Assembly: GCA_017390475.1 (NCBI GenBank)
Contig: JAFPBO010000002.1
Location: 29,488-93,487, forward strand
Source: Loktanella sp.
GTDB lineage: Bacteria > Pseudomonadota > Alphaproteobacteria > Rhodobacterales > Rhodobacteraceae
Direction: 5' to 3'
Length of the DNA stretch: 64,000 nucleotides
Under the pieces are notes generated by a model, which was given only the letters and a program-made list of their open reading frames with translations, did not search any database and was not told where the DNA came from. How positions within the stretch are numbered: position 1 is the stretch's first letter; each line of letters opens with the position of its first letter. Positions 43,556-54,841 of the stretch are shown here, in pieces. Made by a program: the position numbers and the translations under genes.

Positions 43556-43631
43556 CGCGGGCGATCTTTCTATGGAGGCAAATCTGGTGCCGGGCGGGCA
43601 GGGCTGGCCTGTCCGCCCGGAGAAGCGGCGC

Positions 43632-44750
43632 TTACTGCACTTGCAGGATCAGATCGGCGACGTCGGCGCGGATTGTGGCGGTTTGCTGCGGGTCTATGCG
43701 CCAGCCGTTGAAATCATCCAAGGGGATCGCGTCGGGATGCGGGGCGATATCGGTCCGCGTCGCCCAGTCGCCCGCGACATAGAAAGGCGCGAAACCTGCG
43801 CCGCCCGTCTCTGTGTCGTCGCCCATCAGAAAATCGACGGCGAGACGTGCCGCCGCGGGGTTTGGTCCGTTCGGGTTCAGTGCCAGCAGTGCGGGAAACA
43901 CGATCCCATTCGATGGCATCACCTCGTTGGCGACCTGCAGGGCCCAGCCTTCGTCCGCGTTGTCACGGCGGTCGGAATATGTGGTGAAACCGATCGGGGC
44001 GGCATCCTGACCGGTTGCGCCGATGGCGACATTCACGTCATCGGTGGACCCGAACAGCACAACATCATTGGCGAACAGATCGACGATGAACTGCCGACCG
44101 GCATCGGTGATGCCGTCATCAAGGGTGATTTCCTCGCCGAACGCCGCCTCATAAGCGACCGCCATCTCGTCGGCGCGCAGCACGATTTCTGTCATCAGGT
44201 CGAGATAATCGCCGCGCTGCAACGGATCGACCATCATCACGCGGCCATTCCATGCCGGTTGGGTGAGGTCCCACAGATTGTCGACGGGAGCGCCATCAGG
44301 ATAGCTTTCTTCGTTATACATCAGCACTTTGGTAGACAGGCGCTGTTGTAACACTGGTGACTTCGCGCTGTCGGGCAGCAGATCAGCGACGCGCGGTGGC
44401 ACGTAGGGCGCGATCAGACCGGCGTCCAGCAGTTCCGTCAGCACGACCGGTGAATCCGAAACATAGATCACATCGGCATTGGCGATCCCGGCGCTAGCTT
44501 CGCTGCGCAGCCGCGCGATCATTTCGGTCGATGACAGATCGAAACCGATCATGTCGATGCCGGGATAAGCTGCTTCAAAGGCGGCTTCGACACGGCCGAT
44601 CCGGCTGGTGAAGGAATAGACGGTGACAGTGCCTTCTTCCTGCGCCAGCGGCAGCAAGTCGGCGGGTGTCAGCATGTCGAGGTCCTGTGCGAAGGCGGGG
44701 GTCGCCAGTGGCAAGGTCAGGCAAAGTGAAAACAGGGCAGGGCGCATCAT
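43632..44750 (-). CDS. ABC transporter substrate-binding protein, Fe(III)/AfuA type
   Basis: A 372-residue periplasmic protein with signal peptide MMRPALFSLCLTLPLATPAFA. The mature part begins with EGTVTVYSFTSRIGRVEAAFEAAYPGI and continues MIARLRSEASAGIANADVIY, the pattern of Fe(III), putrescine and sugar-phosphate binding proteins. The two adjacent Tyr of iron-binding FbpA (Tyr-Tyr near the C-lobe) are not obvious, and the operon contains a phosphatase and an RpiR regulator, so a sugar phosphate ligand, as for AfuA, is at least as likely as iron. AAAGGA precedes the ATG. Confidence 0.75.
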   Translation of the reverse strand: MMRPALFSLCLTLPLATPAFAQDLDMLTPADLLPLAQEEGTVTVYSFTSRIGRVEAAFEAAYPGIDMIGFDLSSTEMIARLRSEASAGIANADVIYVSDSPVVLTELLDAGLIAPYVPPRVADLLPDSAKSPVLQQRLSTKVLMYNEESYPDGAPVDNLWDLTQPAWNGRVMMVDPLQRGDYLDLMTEIVLRADEMAVAYEAAFGEEITLDDGITDAGRQFIVDLFANDVVLFGSTDDVNVAIGATGQDAAPIGFTTYSDRRDNADEGWALQVANEVMPSNGIVFPALLALNPNGPNPAAARLAVDFLMGDDTETGGAGFAPFYVAGDWATRTDIAPHPDAIPLDDFNGWRIDPQQTATIRADVADLILQVQ

Positions 44751-44794
44751 GTGATTCCTTTGGATCAGGGCAGATGCTGAGCTTTGTAATGTAT

Positions 44795-44831
44795 ACTTGC
44801 AACAATTTTATGACGTGCAAGTTTACTTGCA
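44795..44831. promoter_or_regulatory. ACTTGCA operator for the RpiR regulator
   Basis: A perfect dyad, TGCAAGT-TT-ACTTGCA (44816-44831), lies just before the binding protein gene, and a third ACTTGCA half-site is centred 30 bp away (44795-44801, three helical turns). It is in the 84-bp gap between the RpiR gene and the binding protein gene, so it probably controls the transporter unit. Confidence 0.5.
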
Positions 44832-44834
44832 AGA

Positions 44835-45671
44835 TTAGCTTTCGAAGGACGCGATCAGCGACCCCAGCTTGCCCAGTATCTCCAGCGCCGCCTCGCCACG
44901 TTCCGCTGCCAGGGCCAGAACCAGCGCATTGCACACCGCCATCGGCACTGTCAGGGTCTGGAAACCGTCGCGCGCACCAGATCTGGGTGCCGCCAGCAAC
45001 AGGTCCGGCGCAGGTGCAAGCGCCGGTCCGAGACTGCCCGAGATCGCCAGCGTGGCCGCACCCCGATCCTGTGCGAGGCCAATGATGCGGGCATAATCAC
45101 GCGGCTGACGGCGGAAGGCGAACAGCAGCACAGCATCGTCGCCATTCAGGGTCAACATCTGTTCCGCCAGATCGCGGGCATCGCCGCGCAGCAGCACAGT
45201 TGCGACACCCATTCGGCGCAGGCGACGATCCATCAACACTGCCAAGGCTTCGGCATTGCCGCGGGCAAACAGAAATACCCGCGGCCGGTTCAGCATGCGC
45301 GCGGCGGCAATGATTTGGCTGTCCTGCACATAATCCGACAATCTGGTCAGCGCTGCGATCTCTTCGGTGATCAGATGCGGCAGAAAGCCGGTTTCGTGGG
45401 TGCCACTCAGGGTCTGGGCGACGCGATGCGACGGCGACGCATTGGTCAGGAATTCCGCGCGCAGGTGATCACGAAAGGCGGCGTAGCTGTCGAACCCAAG
45501 TTTGCGTGCCAGCCGTGATGTCGTGGCCTCATGCGCACCGATCCGCGCAGCAAATTCCGCCGAGGTGCCAAGGGCAATCTCGCGCGGGGACTGCATGAGT
45601 TCGGTGACCAACCGGCCTTCGGTGCCGGTGAGGCTGTCCGCAATTTTCTGCACGCGTTCGATCAGTGTCAT
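44835..45671 (-). CDS. RpiR/MurR-family transcriptional regulator
   Basis: A 278-residue regulator: an N-terminal helix-turn-helix (EFAARIGAHEATTSRLARKLGFDSYAAFRDHL, residues about 35-75) and a C-terminal SIS domain (about 125-260) that in this family binds phosphosugars. It is first of the transporter-phosphatase genes on the minus strand, 84 bp before the binding protein gene, with a perfect dyad in that gap. The SIS sensor supports a phosphorylated sugar as the inducer. Confidence 0.85.
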   Translation of the reverse strand: MTLIERVQKIADSLTGTEGRLVTELMQSPREIALGTSAEFAARIGAHEATTSRLARKLGFDSYAAFRDHLRAEFLTNASPSHRVAQTLSGTHETGFLPHLITEEIAALTRLSDYVQDSQIIAAARMLNRPRVFLFARGNAEALAVLMDRRLRRMGVATVLLRGDARDLAEQMLTLNGDDAVLLFAFRRQPRDYARIIGLAQDRGAATLAISGSLGPALAPAPDLLLAAPRSGARDGFQTLTVPMAVCNALVLALAAERGEAALEILGKLGSLIASFES

Positions 45672-45760
45672 GGGGTCCCGTCGGATGTAGAAAGGGGCGG
45701 TTCACTGTACATAGTGCAACAGCACGACATTCTGCAAATGTTGCTGCCGGGCAGTACCGT

Positions 45761-45780
45761 CGCGCGGCCTGTGCCGCGCG
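45761..45780. terminator. Perfect 8-bp GC hairpin after nrdF
   Basis: CGCGCGGC (45761-45768), loop CTGT, GCCGCGCG (45773-45780), in the 130-bp gap after nrdF and before the RpiR gene (both minus). No T-run follows on the minus strand, so it may be a weak or Rho-assisted terminator. A further dyad CACT-GTACAT-AGTG at 45703-45716 lies closer to the RpiR start. Confidence 0.4.
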
Positions 45781-45801
45781 TTGATACTATGATAATCTGT
45801 C

Positions 45802-48910
<3,109 letters not shown>

Positions 48911-48929
<19 letters not shown>

Positions 48930-49321
48930 TGTGTTCTCCAGAAAATGTCCAGCCCGTCGCGGACGCGGGCAATATCGGTGGCGGTTCCCGCAAGCTCGAA
49001 CCGGTAGAGCACGGGTACGTCGCATTTGCGGGCGATCACATCACCAGCAAGGGCAAAGGTGGTGCCGAAATTGCGGTTTCCCCCGGCGATGACACCGCGC
49101 AACAAGTCGCGTCGTGCCGGGTCGTTCAGAAAGCGGATCACCTGTTTCGGCACGGCACCGCGCCCTTCGCCATCGGCAAAAGTCGGGCAGATCAGCACGA
49201 AAGGCAGCGTTGGTGCCGGGCCAGCATCAGGTCCCGCGATACGATCGGCGGGCAGGCCAAGCGCCTGCACGAACCGCGCCGTATTGCCGGAACGTGACGA
49301 ATAATAGACCAGCCCGCCCAT
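48911..49321 (-). CDS. nrdI: Flavodoxin-like NrdI protein
   Basis: A 136-residue NrdI, the same length as E. coli Nrd[14 protein letters not shown] is the FMN phosphate loop, and [19 protein letters not shown] is characteristic of the family. NrdI supplies the oxidant for assembly of the Mn cofactor of NrdF. Located between nrdH (5-bp gap) and nrdE (19-bp overlap). Confidence 0.93.
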
Positions 49322-49326
49322 CGCAT

Positions 49327-49548
49327 TCAGGCCAGTTGGCCGATCAGGTCGGGACGGAACCCGGCCCAGTGATCATCCCCCGCAATCACCACCGGGGCTT
49401 GTCGGTAGCCAAGCGCGCTGACGCGGTCCATCGCGGCGTCATCCTGTGTCAGGTCGATCAGGTTGTAATCCAAACCACGGGCTTCCAGCGCGCGGGTGGT
49501 TGCGGTGCATTGCACGCAGGCCGGTTTGGAATAAACGGTGATTGTCAT
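49327..49548 (-). CDS. nrdH: Glutaredoxin-like NrdH protein
   Basis: A 73-residue thioredoxin-fold protein with the redox motif CVQC at residues 11-14 (the usual family motif), [19 protein letters not shown] in the C-terminal half. It reduces NrdE. First gene of the operon; its ribosome binding site (AGGGA at 49560-49556) lies within a hairpin downstream of the cobalamin riboswitch. Confidence 0.93.
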   Translation of the reverse strand: MTITVYSKPACVQCTATTRALEARGLDYNLIDLTQDDAAMDRVSALGYRQAPVVIAGDDHWAGFRPDLIGQLA

Positions 49549-49554
49549 GTCTTG

Positions 49555-49581
49555 GTCCCTTATATGTTATCAGGCAGGGAC
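49555..49581 (-). promoter_or_regulatory. RBS-sequestering hairpin (riboswitch expression platform)
   Basis: On the minus strand GTCCCT (49581-49576) can pair fully with AGGGAC (49560-49555); the latter contains the nrdH ribosome binding site, 7 nt before the ATG at 49548. A ligand-bound riboswitch could favour this hairpin and stop translation. The pairing is seen in the sequence; its use is inferred. Confidence 0.55.
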
Positions 49582-49660
49582 ACCGGACCCGCGGCAGGCC
49601 AACAGCCCCCACGTATCGCTAGCGCGCCCCAAGGCCCTCCGCCTTTGGTCATCGTATCTG

Positions 49661-49822
49661 GCTTTGGCAGGTTTCCTGGCTCGCGGGTCGATGCGCGGCT
49701 GGCCTTCCCAGGGGTTTCCCAGTGGCGTTTCAGCTTCGCTCGCCGCTTACAGTTGCGGGGGCAGCACCGGAATTGCACCGGCTTCCCTCTTAGCTAACGA
49801 AATGACTCGGAAGCACCAAAGC
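49661..49822 (-). promoter_or_regulatory. Cobalamin (B12) riboswitch aptamer upstream of nrdHIEF
   Basis: On the minus strand the region carries the cobalamin riboswitch consensus blocks in order: GGGAAGCCGGTGCAATTCC, GCTGCCCCCGCAACTGTAA, GCCACTGGGAAACCCC, and GAGCCAGGAAACCTGCC. The closing P1 stem is visible as GCTTTGG (5' end, 49822-49816) with CCAAAGC (49667-49661). A promoter ends just before it. It senses adenosylcobalamin and normally represses when B12 is bound; here it would lower the B12-independent reductase. Confidence 0.93.
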
Positions 49823-49828
49823 ATCTGC

Positions 49829-49858
49829 ATATTGGGCCGCAGGTCATGGTGATGTCAA
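49829..49858 (-). promoter_or_regulatory. Sigma-70 promoter of riboswitch-nrdHIEF
   Basis: TTGACA (49858-49853), 18 bp, CAATAT (49834-49829) on the minus strand. The expected start of transcription is near 49822, exactly the first base of the riboswitch P1 stem, which supports both calls. Confidence 0.6.
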
Positions 49859-49948
49859 TATATAGATATAAGCTAAGGCCAAGATTGCCGCAGCGGGGCG
49901 CTGCGAGACCTGAAAAGACAGGCTTTTGCAAGGGCACCTGCCTGCTAC

Positions 49949-49960
49949 TCTTACGTAAGA
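49949..49960. promoter_or_regulatory. 12-bp perfect palindrome TCTTACGTAAGA
   Basis: A perfect palindrome in the 515-bp gap between nrdH and the ABC operon, followed by an A/T-rich stretch. It may be an operator for either divergent unit; no regulator is identified. Confidence 0.35.
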
Positions 49961-50021
49961 AAAAAATATTAATTTTGCATATTGCGGGCTGTGCCGATCC
50001 AGCGCAGATTACCCCGGCATT

Positions 50022-50034
50022 GTTACATAGTAAC
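50022..50034. promoter_or_regulatory. GTTAC-ATA-GTAAC dyad, candidate Zur-like operator
   Basis: A perfect 5-bp inverted repeat with a 3-bp spacer, about 30 bp before the start of the ABC operon. It resembles the GTTAT...ATAAC core of alphaproteobacterial Zur sites, which would fit a metal-related importer; the match is partial. Confidence 0.35.
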
Positions 50035-50063
50035 GGCAAACCGCAATTTTCCCGGAGAATGCC

Positions 50064-51614
50064 ATGTCTCAATTGATCCGCGCCCCCCTGTTGCTTGCGG
50101 CGCTTTCCCTTGTAGCGTTGCCCGCCGTCGCGCAGAATGAGGTGCCTGTGATGACGATCTCGCTCAGCGGCAGCGCGCCTGAATCGGTTCCGAATCCGCG
50201 TGCGCAGGGAGCCGCCTGGCATTTGGGGCGGGCCGGAATTGCCGAGACCTTGCTGCGGCTTGATCAAGACCTGCGGCTGGCACCACTGCTGGCGACCGAC
50301 TGGGAAAATACAGCGCCTGATACATGGGTGCTGACCCTGCGCGACGATGTGACGTTTCACGACGGCAGCCTGCTGGATGGCGCGGCGGTCAAAGCCTCCT
50401 TCGACGTGCAGGGCGATGAACAACAATCCGCCTACAACCCACGCCTGATGCGTTTGCTGGACCTTGCGGCAATCGAAACGGACGGCTTCACTGTCACCTT
50501 CCGCACCAATGCACCCAATGCCGCCTTTCCCTATGCGCTGGTTGAACCGACAGCCGCCATCCTGCGCCCCGCAGGCACCGCCGATCTGCCGCTGATCGCA
50601 ACGGGGCCTTATGTTTTTGTCGCCAATGAGCCAGGCAGACGGCTAAGCGCGCGGGCCTTCCCTGACTATTGGGGCGGTGTGCCCGCCTTGGCTGGGGTCC
50701 ATCTGGACACGATCACTGATCTGCAAACCGCGCGGCTGGCTTTGATGGCTGGCGATACCGATCTTGCCTTTGACTTTCCCGAAACGGATTTCGCCCGATT
50801 GCAACGCGACGGTGTGGGCGATCTGCAATTGTTCAGCGCGCCGACAGCGCGATTGTTTTTTATGACCGCCAATCTGCGCAACGGCCCTTTGTCTGCCCCC
50901 GCAATCCGCGAGGCAGTGTCGTTGGCCATTGACCGCGATGTGCTGGTCGATATCGCGGCTGGCGGCGTCGGTGCCGTGCCTGCGCGCACAATTTTTCCCG
51001 AAATTATGGCTGACTGGATCAACCGCGATATGACGCTGACCGATGATCCCGCCCGCGCCGCTGCCTTGCTGGATGCCGCTGGCGCTGTGGACAGCAACGG
51101 CGACGGGCTGCGCGACTGGAACGGCGCGCCTTTGGTGCTGCGACTGGCCACTTATGAAGGGCGCGCCGCGCTTCGTCCTGCCGCCGAGACGATGCAGGCG
51201 ATGTTGGGTGCCGTGGGTATCGGCGTCGAGGTCCGTGTTGCCGAATTTGACGCCAATAATGCCGCCCTGCGCGCGGGTGAGATCGATCTGCATCTACAGG
51301 CCTGGGTGACTGCCCCTGTCGGTGATCCCGGCTATTTCCCCGAGACGCTGTTCGTATCCGATGCGGGGCTGAACGATGGCGGCTATGCAAACGAACGGCT
51401 GGATGGATTGCTGGTCGCTGCGCGCACCGCCTTTGATCCCGGCGAAAGACGCGCGATCTTTGACGAAGTGCAGGAGATTTTGCTGACAGACCTGCCGCTG
51501 ATCCCGCTGTTCCATGCGACGCAAACCTCGGCCGGTGCGATGGGGCTGCGCGGCTTTGCGATCCATCCGGCTGAAACAGTGATCGTCACGCCGGAACTTG
51601 GTCTGGTCCCGTGA
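50064..51614 (+). CDS. Nickel/peptide-type ABC transporter substrate-binding protein
   Basis: A 516-residue family-5 periplasmic protein with signal peptide ending PAVAQ. Blocks typical of the NikA/DppA/CntA group are LGRAGIAETLLRLDQDLRLAPLLATDWENTAPDTWV-like N-terminal repeat pattern and TLRDDVTFHDGSLLDGAAVKASF. It could bind a peptide, nickel or a metal-metallophore complex. It starts an operon of six overlapping genes (GTGA with the ATPase). A GGAGA precedes the ATG. The ligand is not determined. Confidence 0.8.
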   Translation: MSQLIRAPLLLAALSLVALPAVAQNEVPVMTISLSGSAPESVPNPRAQGAAWHLGRAGIAETLLRLDQDLRLAPLLATDWENTAPDTWVLTLRDDVTFHDGSLLDGAAVKASFDVQGDEQQSAYNPRLMRLLDLAAIETDGFTVTFRTNAPNAAFPYALVEPTAAILRPAGTADLPLIATGPYVFVANEPGRRLSARAFPDYWGGVPALAGVHLDTITDLQTARLALMAGDTDLAFDFPETDFARLQRDGVGDLQLFSAPTARLFFMTANLRNGPLSAPAIREAVSLAIDRDVLVDIAAGGVGAVPARTIFPEIMADWINRDMTLTDDPARAAALLDAAGAVDSNGDGLRDWNGAPLVLRLATYEGRAALRPAAETMQAMLGAVGIGVEVRVAEFDANNAALRAGEIDLHLQAWVTAPVGDPGYFPETLFVSDAGLNDGGYANERLDGLLVAARTAFDPGERRAIFDEVQEILLTDLPLIPLFHATQTSAGAMGLRGFAIHPAETVIVTPELGLVP

Positions 51615-53071
51615 GCGATCCGATCCTGAAAGTCCAATCCCTGTCAGCGCAGATTGGCGATACGCCGGTGCTGCAAGAGGCTGATCTGATCATCCGCCCC
51701 GGCGAATGCGTCGCACTGGTCGGGCCCTCTGGCGCTGGCAAAACCTCGCTTTTGCGGATGGCGCTGGGGCTTGACCGACCTGCCCGCCGTGTGGCGGGGC
51801 GGCGGTTTTTGCTGGGGCAGGATATCGACGGGCTGCGCCCCCGCGCCTTGCGGATGCTGCGCGCGGGGGCGGTTGGATTTACCCCGCAGAACCCCGCCGC
51901 CGGGCTTGATCCGCTGGACCGGCTGTCACTGGTCTGGTTGCACACGGCACAGGCCCGCGGCGGCGATACCGGCCCCGCCGCGCGCGCCGCTGCACTGGCC
52001 GCTGTCGGCCTGCCGGATTGCGGCGATGCCTTTCCGCATCAATGGAGCAGGGGGATGCTGCAACGCTTTCTGATTGCGCTGACAAGGCTGGGCGATCCGG
52101 CGCTGACGGTGCTGGACGAACCGACCTCGGCGCTGGACCCCGTGATCGCCGCACAGGTGATGCAGCAGGAGGCTGCCCGCGCAGCGGCGCTAGGCACGGC
52201 TTTGCTGATCGTCACCCATAATGCTGCATTGGCAGAGGGTATCGCCACCCGCGTGGTGCGGATGGAGGGCGGGAGGGTCATTGGTGATCGCGTCGCCCGC
52301 CCCGGCGTGGCACGCCGGGCCCTGCGCTGCGCCAGCTGCCCGGACGAGCCGGAAGATCGCGTATTGGATGTCAGCGGGCTGGCCGTGCGCCGTGGTGCAA
52401 GCATGGCGCTGTCCGACATCGCCCTGCATGTCAATGAAGGCGAAGCGCTGGTGGTGCTGGGCGAAAGCGGCGCCGGCAAGACCACCTTGCTGCGCGCCCT
52501 GGCGGGGATGGTTCCCTTTACCGCCGCACAGAGCCGGATCGCCCCCTGCGCGCTGGTGCTGCAGGACCCGATGGCAGCCATTTGCCCCGCGCATGATGTG
52601 GTGACAGCGGTGAGCGAACCGCTGCTGGCGCAGGGCATGCCGCGCCGCAAAGCCTTTGATCAGGCGGCAGAGGCCACAGCCGAGGCTGGCTTGCCCGCCA
52701 CATTGCTGTCGCGCCTGCCGCATCAATTGTCCTTGGGACAGGCGCAAAGGGTCTGTATCGCGCGGGCGCTGGTCGCGCGGCCAAGGCTGGTGCTTTTGGA
52801 TGAGCCGCTTTCAGCGCTGGACCCGGACGCGGGGGCCGGGATAGCGGCACTTTTGGGCCGTTTGCGCGCGCGGCACCGGCTGGCCTTGCTGATCGTGACC
52901 CATGATCTTGGCTTTGCCCGCGCCATTGCTGACCGTGTGGCGGTGCTGCGCGCGGGGCGGGTCGTCGAACAGGCCAGCGCTGATGATTTCTTTGCCGCGC
53001 CTGCCAGCGATTATGGCCGCGCTTTGGTCAATGCCGGGCGGCGGCTGGGCGCGCTGGAGGCGGCAGCATGA
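51611..53071 (+). CDS. Fused double ABC ATPase, nickel/peptide type
   Basis: A 486-residue protein with two ATPase domains (about 1-230 and 250-486), equal to DppD and DppF fused. Walker A is GPSGAGKTS and GESGAGKTT; Walker B is LTVLDEPTSALD and LVLLDEPLSALD. Signature motifs deviate: WSRGMLQR in the first and LSLGQAQR in the second instead of LSGGQ. No C-terminal oligo_HPY domain is present. GTG start at 51611 within the stop codon of the binding protein gene; ATGA with the permease. Confidence 0.85.
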   Translation: MSDPILKVQSLSAQIGDTPVLQEADLIIRPGECVALVGPSGAGKTSLLRMALGLDRPARRVAGRRFLLGQDIDGLRPRALRMLRAGAVGFTPQNPAAGLDPLDRLSLVWLHTAQARGGDTGPAARAAALAAVGLPDCGDAFPHQWSRGMLQRFLIALTRLGDPALTVLDEPTSALDPVIAAQVMQQEAARAAALGTALLIVTHNAALAEGIATRVVRMEGGRVIGDRVARPGVARRALRCASCPDEPEDRVLDVSGLAVRRGASMALSDIALHVNEGEALVVLGESGAGKTTLLRALAGMVPFTAAQSRIAPCALVLQDPMAAICPAHDVVTAVSEPLLAQGMPRRKAFDQAAEATAEAGLPATLLSRLPHQLSLGQAQRVCIARALVARPRLVLLDEPLSALDPDAGAGIAALLGRLRARHRLALLIVTHDLGFARAIADRVAVLRAGRVVEQASADDFFAAPASDYGRALVNAGRRLGALEAAA

Positions 53072-54009
53072 AAGGCGCTGTTGTCCTTTCCGGGCTGTTG
53101 GTGACGATCCTGCTGGCCACATTGCTGACGATGGCGGTGCTGGATCTGGCCGATGGCGACAGGGCACGTTCCGTCGCTGCTGCGCGTTTCGGCGGCGAAG
53201 GGACCGCAGATGACGCGATGATCGCGGTGGTGCGCGCGGAACTGGGCCTCGACCGCCCGTTTCTGGCGCGGTACGCCGATTGGGCGGGGGCTGCCGTGAC
53301 TGGCGATCTGGGTCAGTCTTTCGTGACCAAAGAGCCGGTAGCGCAGATCCTGACCCGCGCCTTTGCAGTAACCGCGCCAATGGCGCTGGCGGCTTTTGTG
53401 TTGGGTATGGCGCTGGCGATCCCGCTGGGGGTTCTGGCCGCTGTCAGGCCGGGTGGCGTGATCGACCGGGGCACTGTCGCGCTGGCCTCGCTGGGGGCGG
53501 CGGCACCGCCATTCTGGCTGGGGCTGGCACTGATCGGGCTGTTCGCGGTGCAATGGCAGATTCTGCCTGCCTATGGTGCGGGCACAGTGGCGCATCTGGT
53601 GCTGCCTGCCGTCACGCTGGCGGTCTGGGTCATGGCCTCGCATACCCGGCTGATCCGCAGCTTCATGCGCGAGGCACTGGCGGCCCCGCATCTGGATGCG
53701 CTACGCCTGCGCGGTGTGTCGGAGTTCCGCATCCTGACCCGGCATGTCGCGCGTCCCGTTGCGGGTGCCATGGCCCCGCTGCTGACGCTTGATCTGGTCG
53801 GTCTGCTGGAAGGGGCCGTGGTGATCGAGGTGGTCTTTGCCCGCCCCGGCCTTGGCCTGACCTTTGTCGAGGCCTTGCGCGCCCGTGACATGGCGGTGAT
53901 CCTGGGATTTGTGGCGTTTTCCGTCCTGCTTTATGCTGCTGCAAATGCCGCCGCCGATGTGATGTCACGCAGGCTGGACCCGCGTTTGCGTGAGGCATTG
54001 CATGTCTGA
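53068..54009 (+). CDS. ABC transporter permease, DppB/NikB type
   Basis: A 313-residue permease with the DppB/NikB layout: N-terminal membrane helix, a periplasmic stretch with ELGLDRPFLARYADWAGAAVTGDLGQSF, then five helices and the EAA loop PHLDALRLRGVSEFRILTRHVARPVAG. It overlaps the ATPase gene by 4 bp and the next permease gene by 8 bp. Confidence 0.87.
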   Translation: MKGAVVLSGLLVTILLATLLTMAVLDLADGDRARSVAAARFGGEGTADDAMIAVVRAELGLDRPFLARYADWAGAAVTGDLGQSFVTKEPVAQILTRAFAVTAPMALAAFVLGMALAIPLGVLAAVRPGGVIDRGTVALASLGAAAPPFWLGLALIGLFAVQWQILPAYGAGTVAHLVLPAVTLAVWVMASHTRLIRSFMREALAAPHLDALRLRGVSEFRILTRHVARPVAGAMAPLLTLDLVGLLEGAVVIEVVFARPGLGLTFVEALRARDMAVILGFVAFSVLLYAAANAAADVMSRRLDPRLREALHV

Positions 54010-54841
54010 CCTCACTGCCCGCCGCGCGCGCTCGTCACTTTGGGATGCCATCTTGCTGGGCGCGATGCTGGTGCTGGTCGTGCTGGCCGCCGTCGGGCCC
54101 TGGCTGGTGCCCTCAAACCCCACCACCACCGATTTCGGGGCAAGATTGCAAAGCCCCTCTGCCGCCTATCCGCTGGGCACCGATGCCTTGGGCCGGGATC
54201 AATTGTCGCGGCTTTTGGCGGGCGCGCGCGCGACACTTGGGCTGGCGCTGATCATCTCGCTGGGTGCGGCGCTGCTGGGGCTGGCGGCGGGCCTTGCCGC
54301 AGCGGCGATGGGTGGCACTGGTGACCGGCTGCTGACCCGCGCGACCGAAGTGTTGCAGGCTTTTCCCGAACTGATCGCGGCGCTGGCGATTGCGGCGCTG
54401 TTTGGTCCTTCAGTCGGCAATCTGGTGCTGGCGCTCGTCGTGACCGGCTGGATGCGCTATGCGCGGCTGACCCGGAGTATGGCACTGGCCATTGTGGCGC
54501 GCGACCATGTGGCACTGGCGCGGATGGCCGGGCTGTCGCGTCTGGCGGTGCTGCGCCGCCACGTCCTGCCGCTGATCCTGCCGGCGCTGCTGGTGATGTG
54601 GACCGGCGGCTGGGCGCGGTCGATCCTTGCCGTGTCGGCGCTCGGATTTCTGGGCTTTGGCATTCAGCCCCCGGCTGCGGAATGGGGCGCGATGCTGCTG
54701 GATGCCCGGCGGCATATGGTCGAAGCCCCGCATCTGATGTGGGCGCCGGGGCTGGCCATCCTGTTTGCGGTGCTGGCGATCAGCCTTGCCGGTGACCGTC
54801 TGCGTGATCTTTTTCCCTTTGATGAGGCCCGTGTCGCATGA
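54002..54841 (+). CDS. ABC transporter permease, DppC/NikC type
   Basis: A 279-residue permease with YPLGTDALGRDQLSRLLAGARATLGLAL, the DppC/NikC hallmark, and the EAA loop VALARMAGLSRLAVLRRHVLP. The ATG at 54002 overlaps the DppB-like gene; an earlier ATG at 53990 is possible. It ends in an ATGA overlap with the EamA gene. Confidence 0.87.
   Translation: MSDLTARRARSSLWDAILLGAMLVLVVLAAVGPWLVPSNPTTTDFGARLQSPSAAYPLGTDALGRDQLSRLLAGARATLGLALIISLGAALLGLAAGLAAAAMGGTGDRLLTRATEVLQAFPELIAALAIAALFGPSVGNLVLALVVTGWMRYARLTRSMALAIVARDHVALARMAGLSRLAVLRRHVLPLILPALLVMWTGGWARSILAVSALGFLGFGIQPPAAEWGAMLLDARRHMVEAPHLMWAPGLAILFAVLAISLAGDRLRDLFPFDEARVA

Noticed and set aside
40774-44750. Annotation of the ABC operon as an iron(III) uptake system
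   Set aside because: Possible by family, but the RpiR regulator and phosphatase point to phosphosugars; I therefore did not use fbp symbols.
49857-49872. AATATATAGATATAAG as an NrdR box upstream of nrdHIEF
   Set aside because: A/T-rich and only loosely like the NrdR consensus; no second box at the usual spacing was found.
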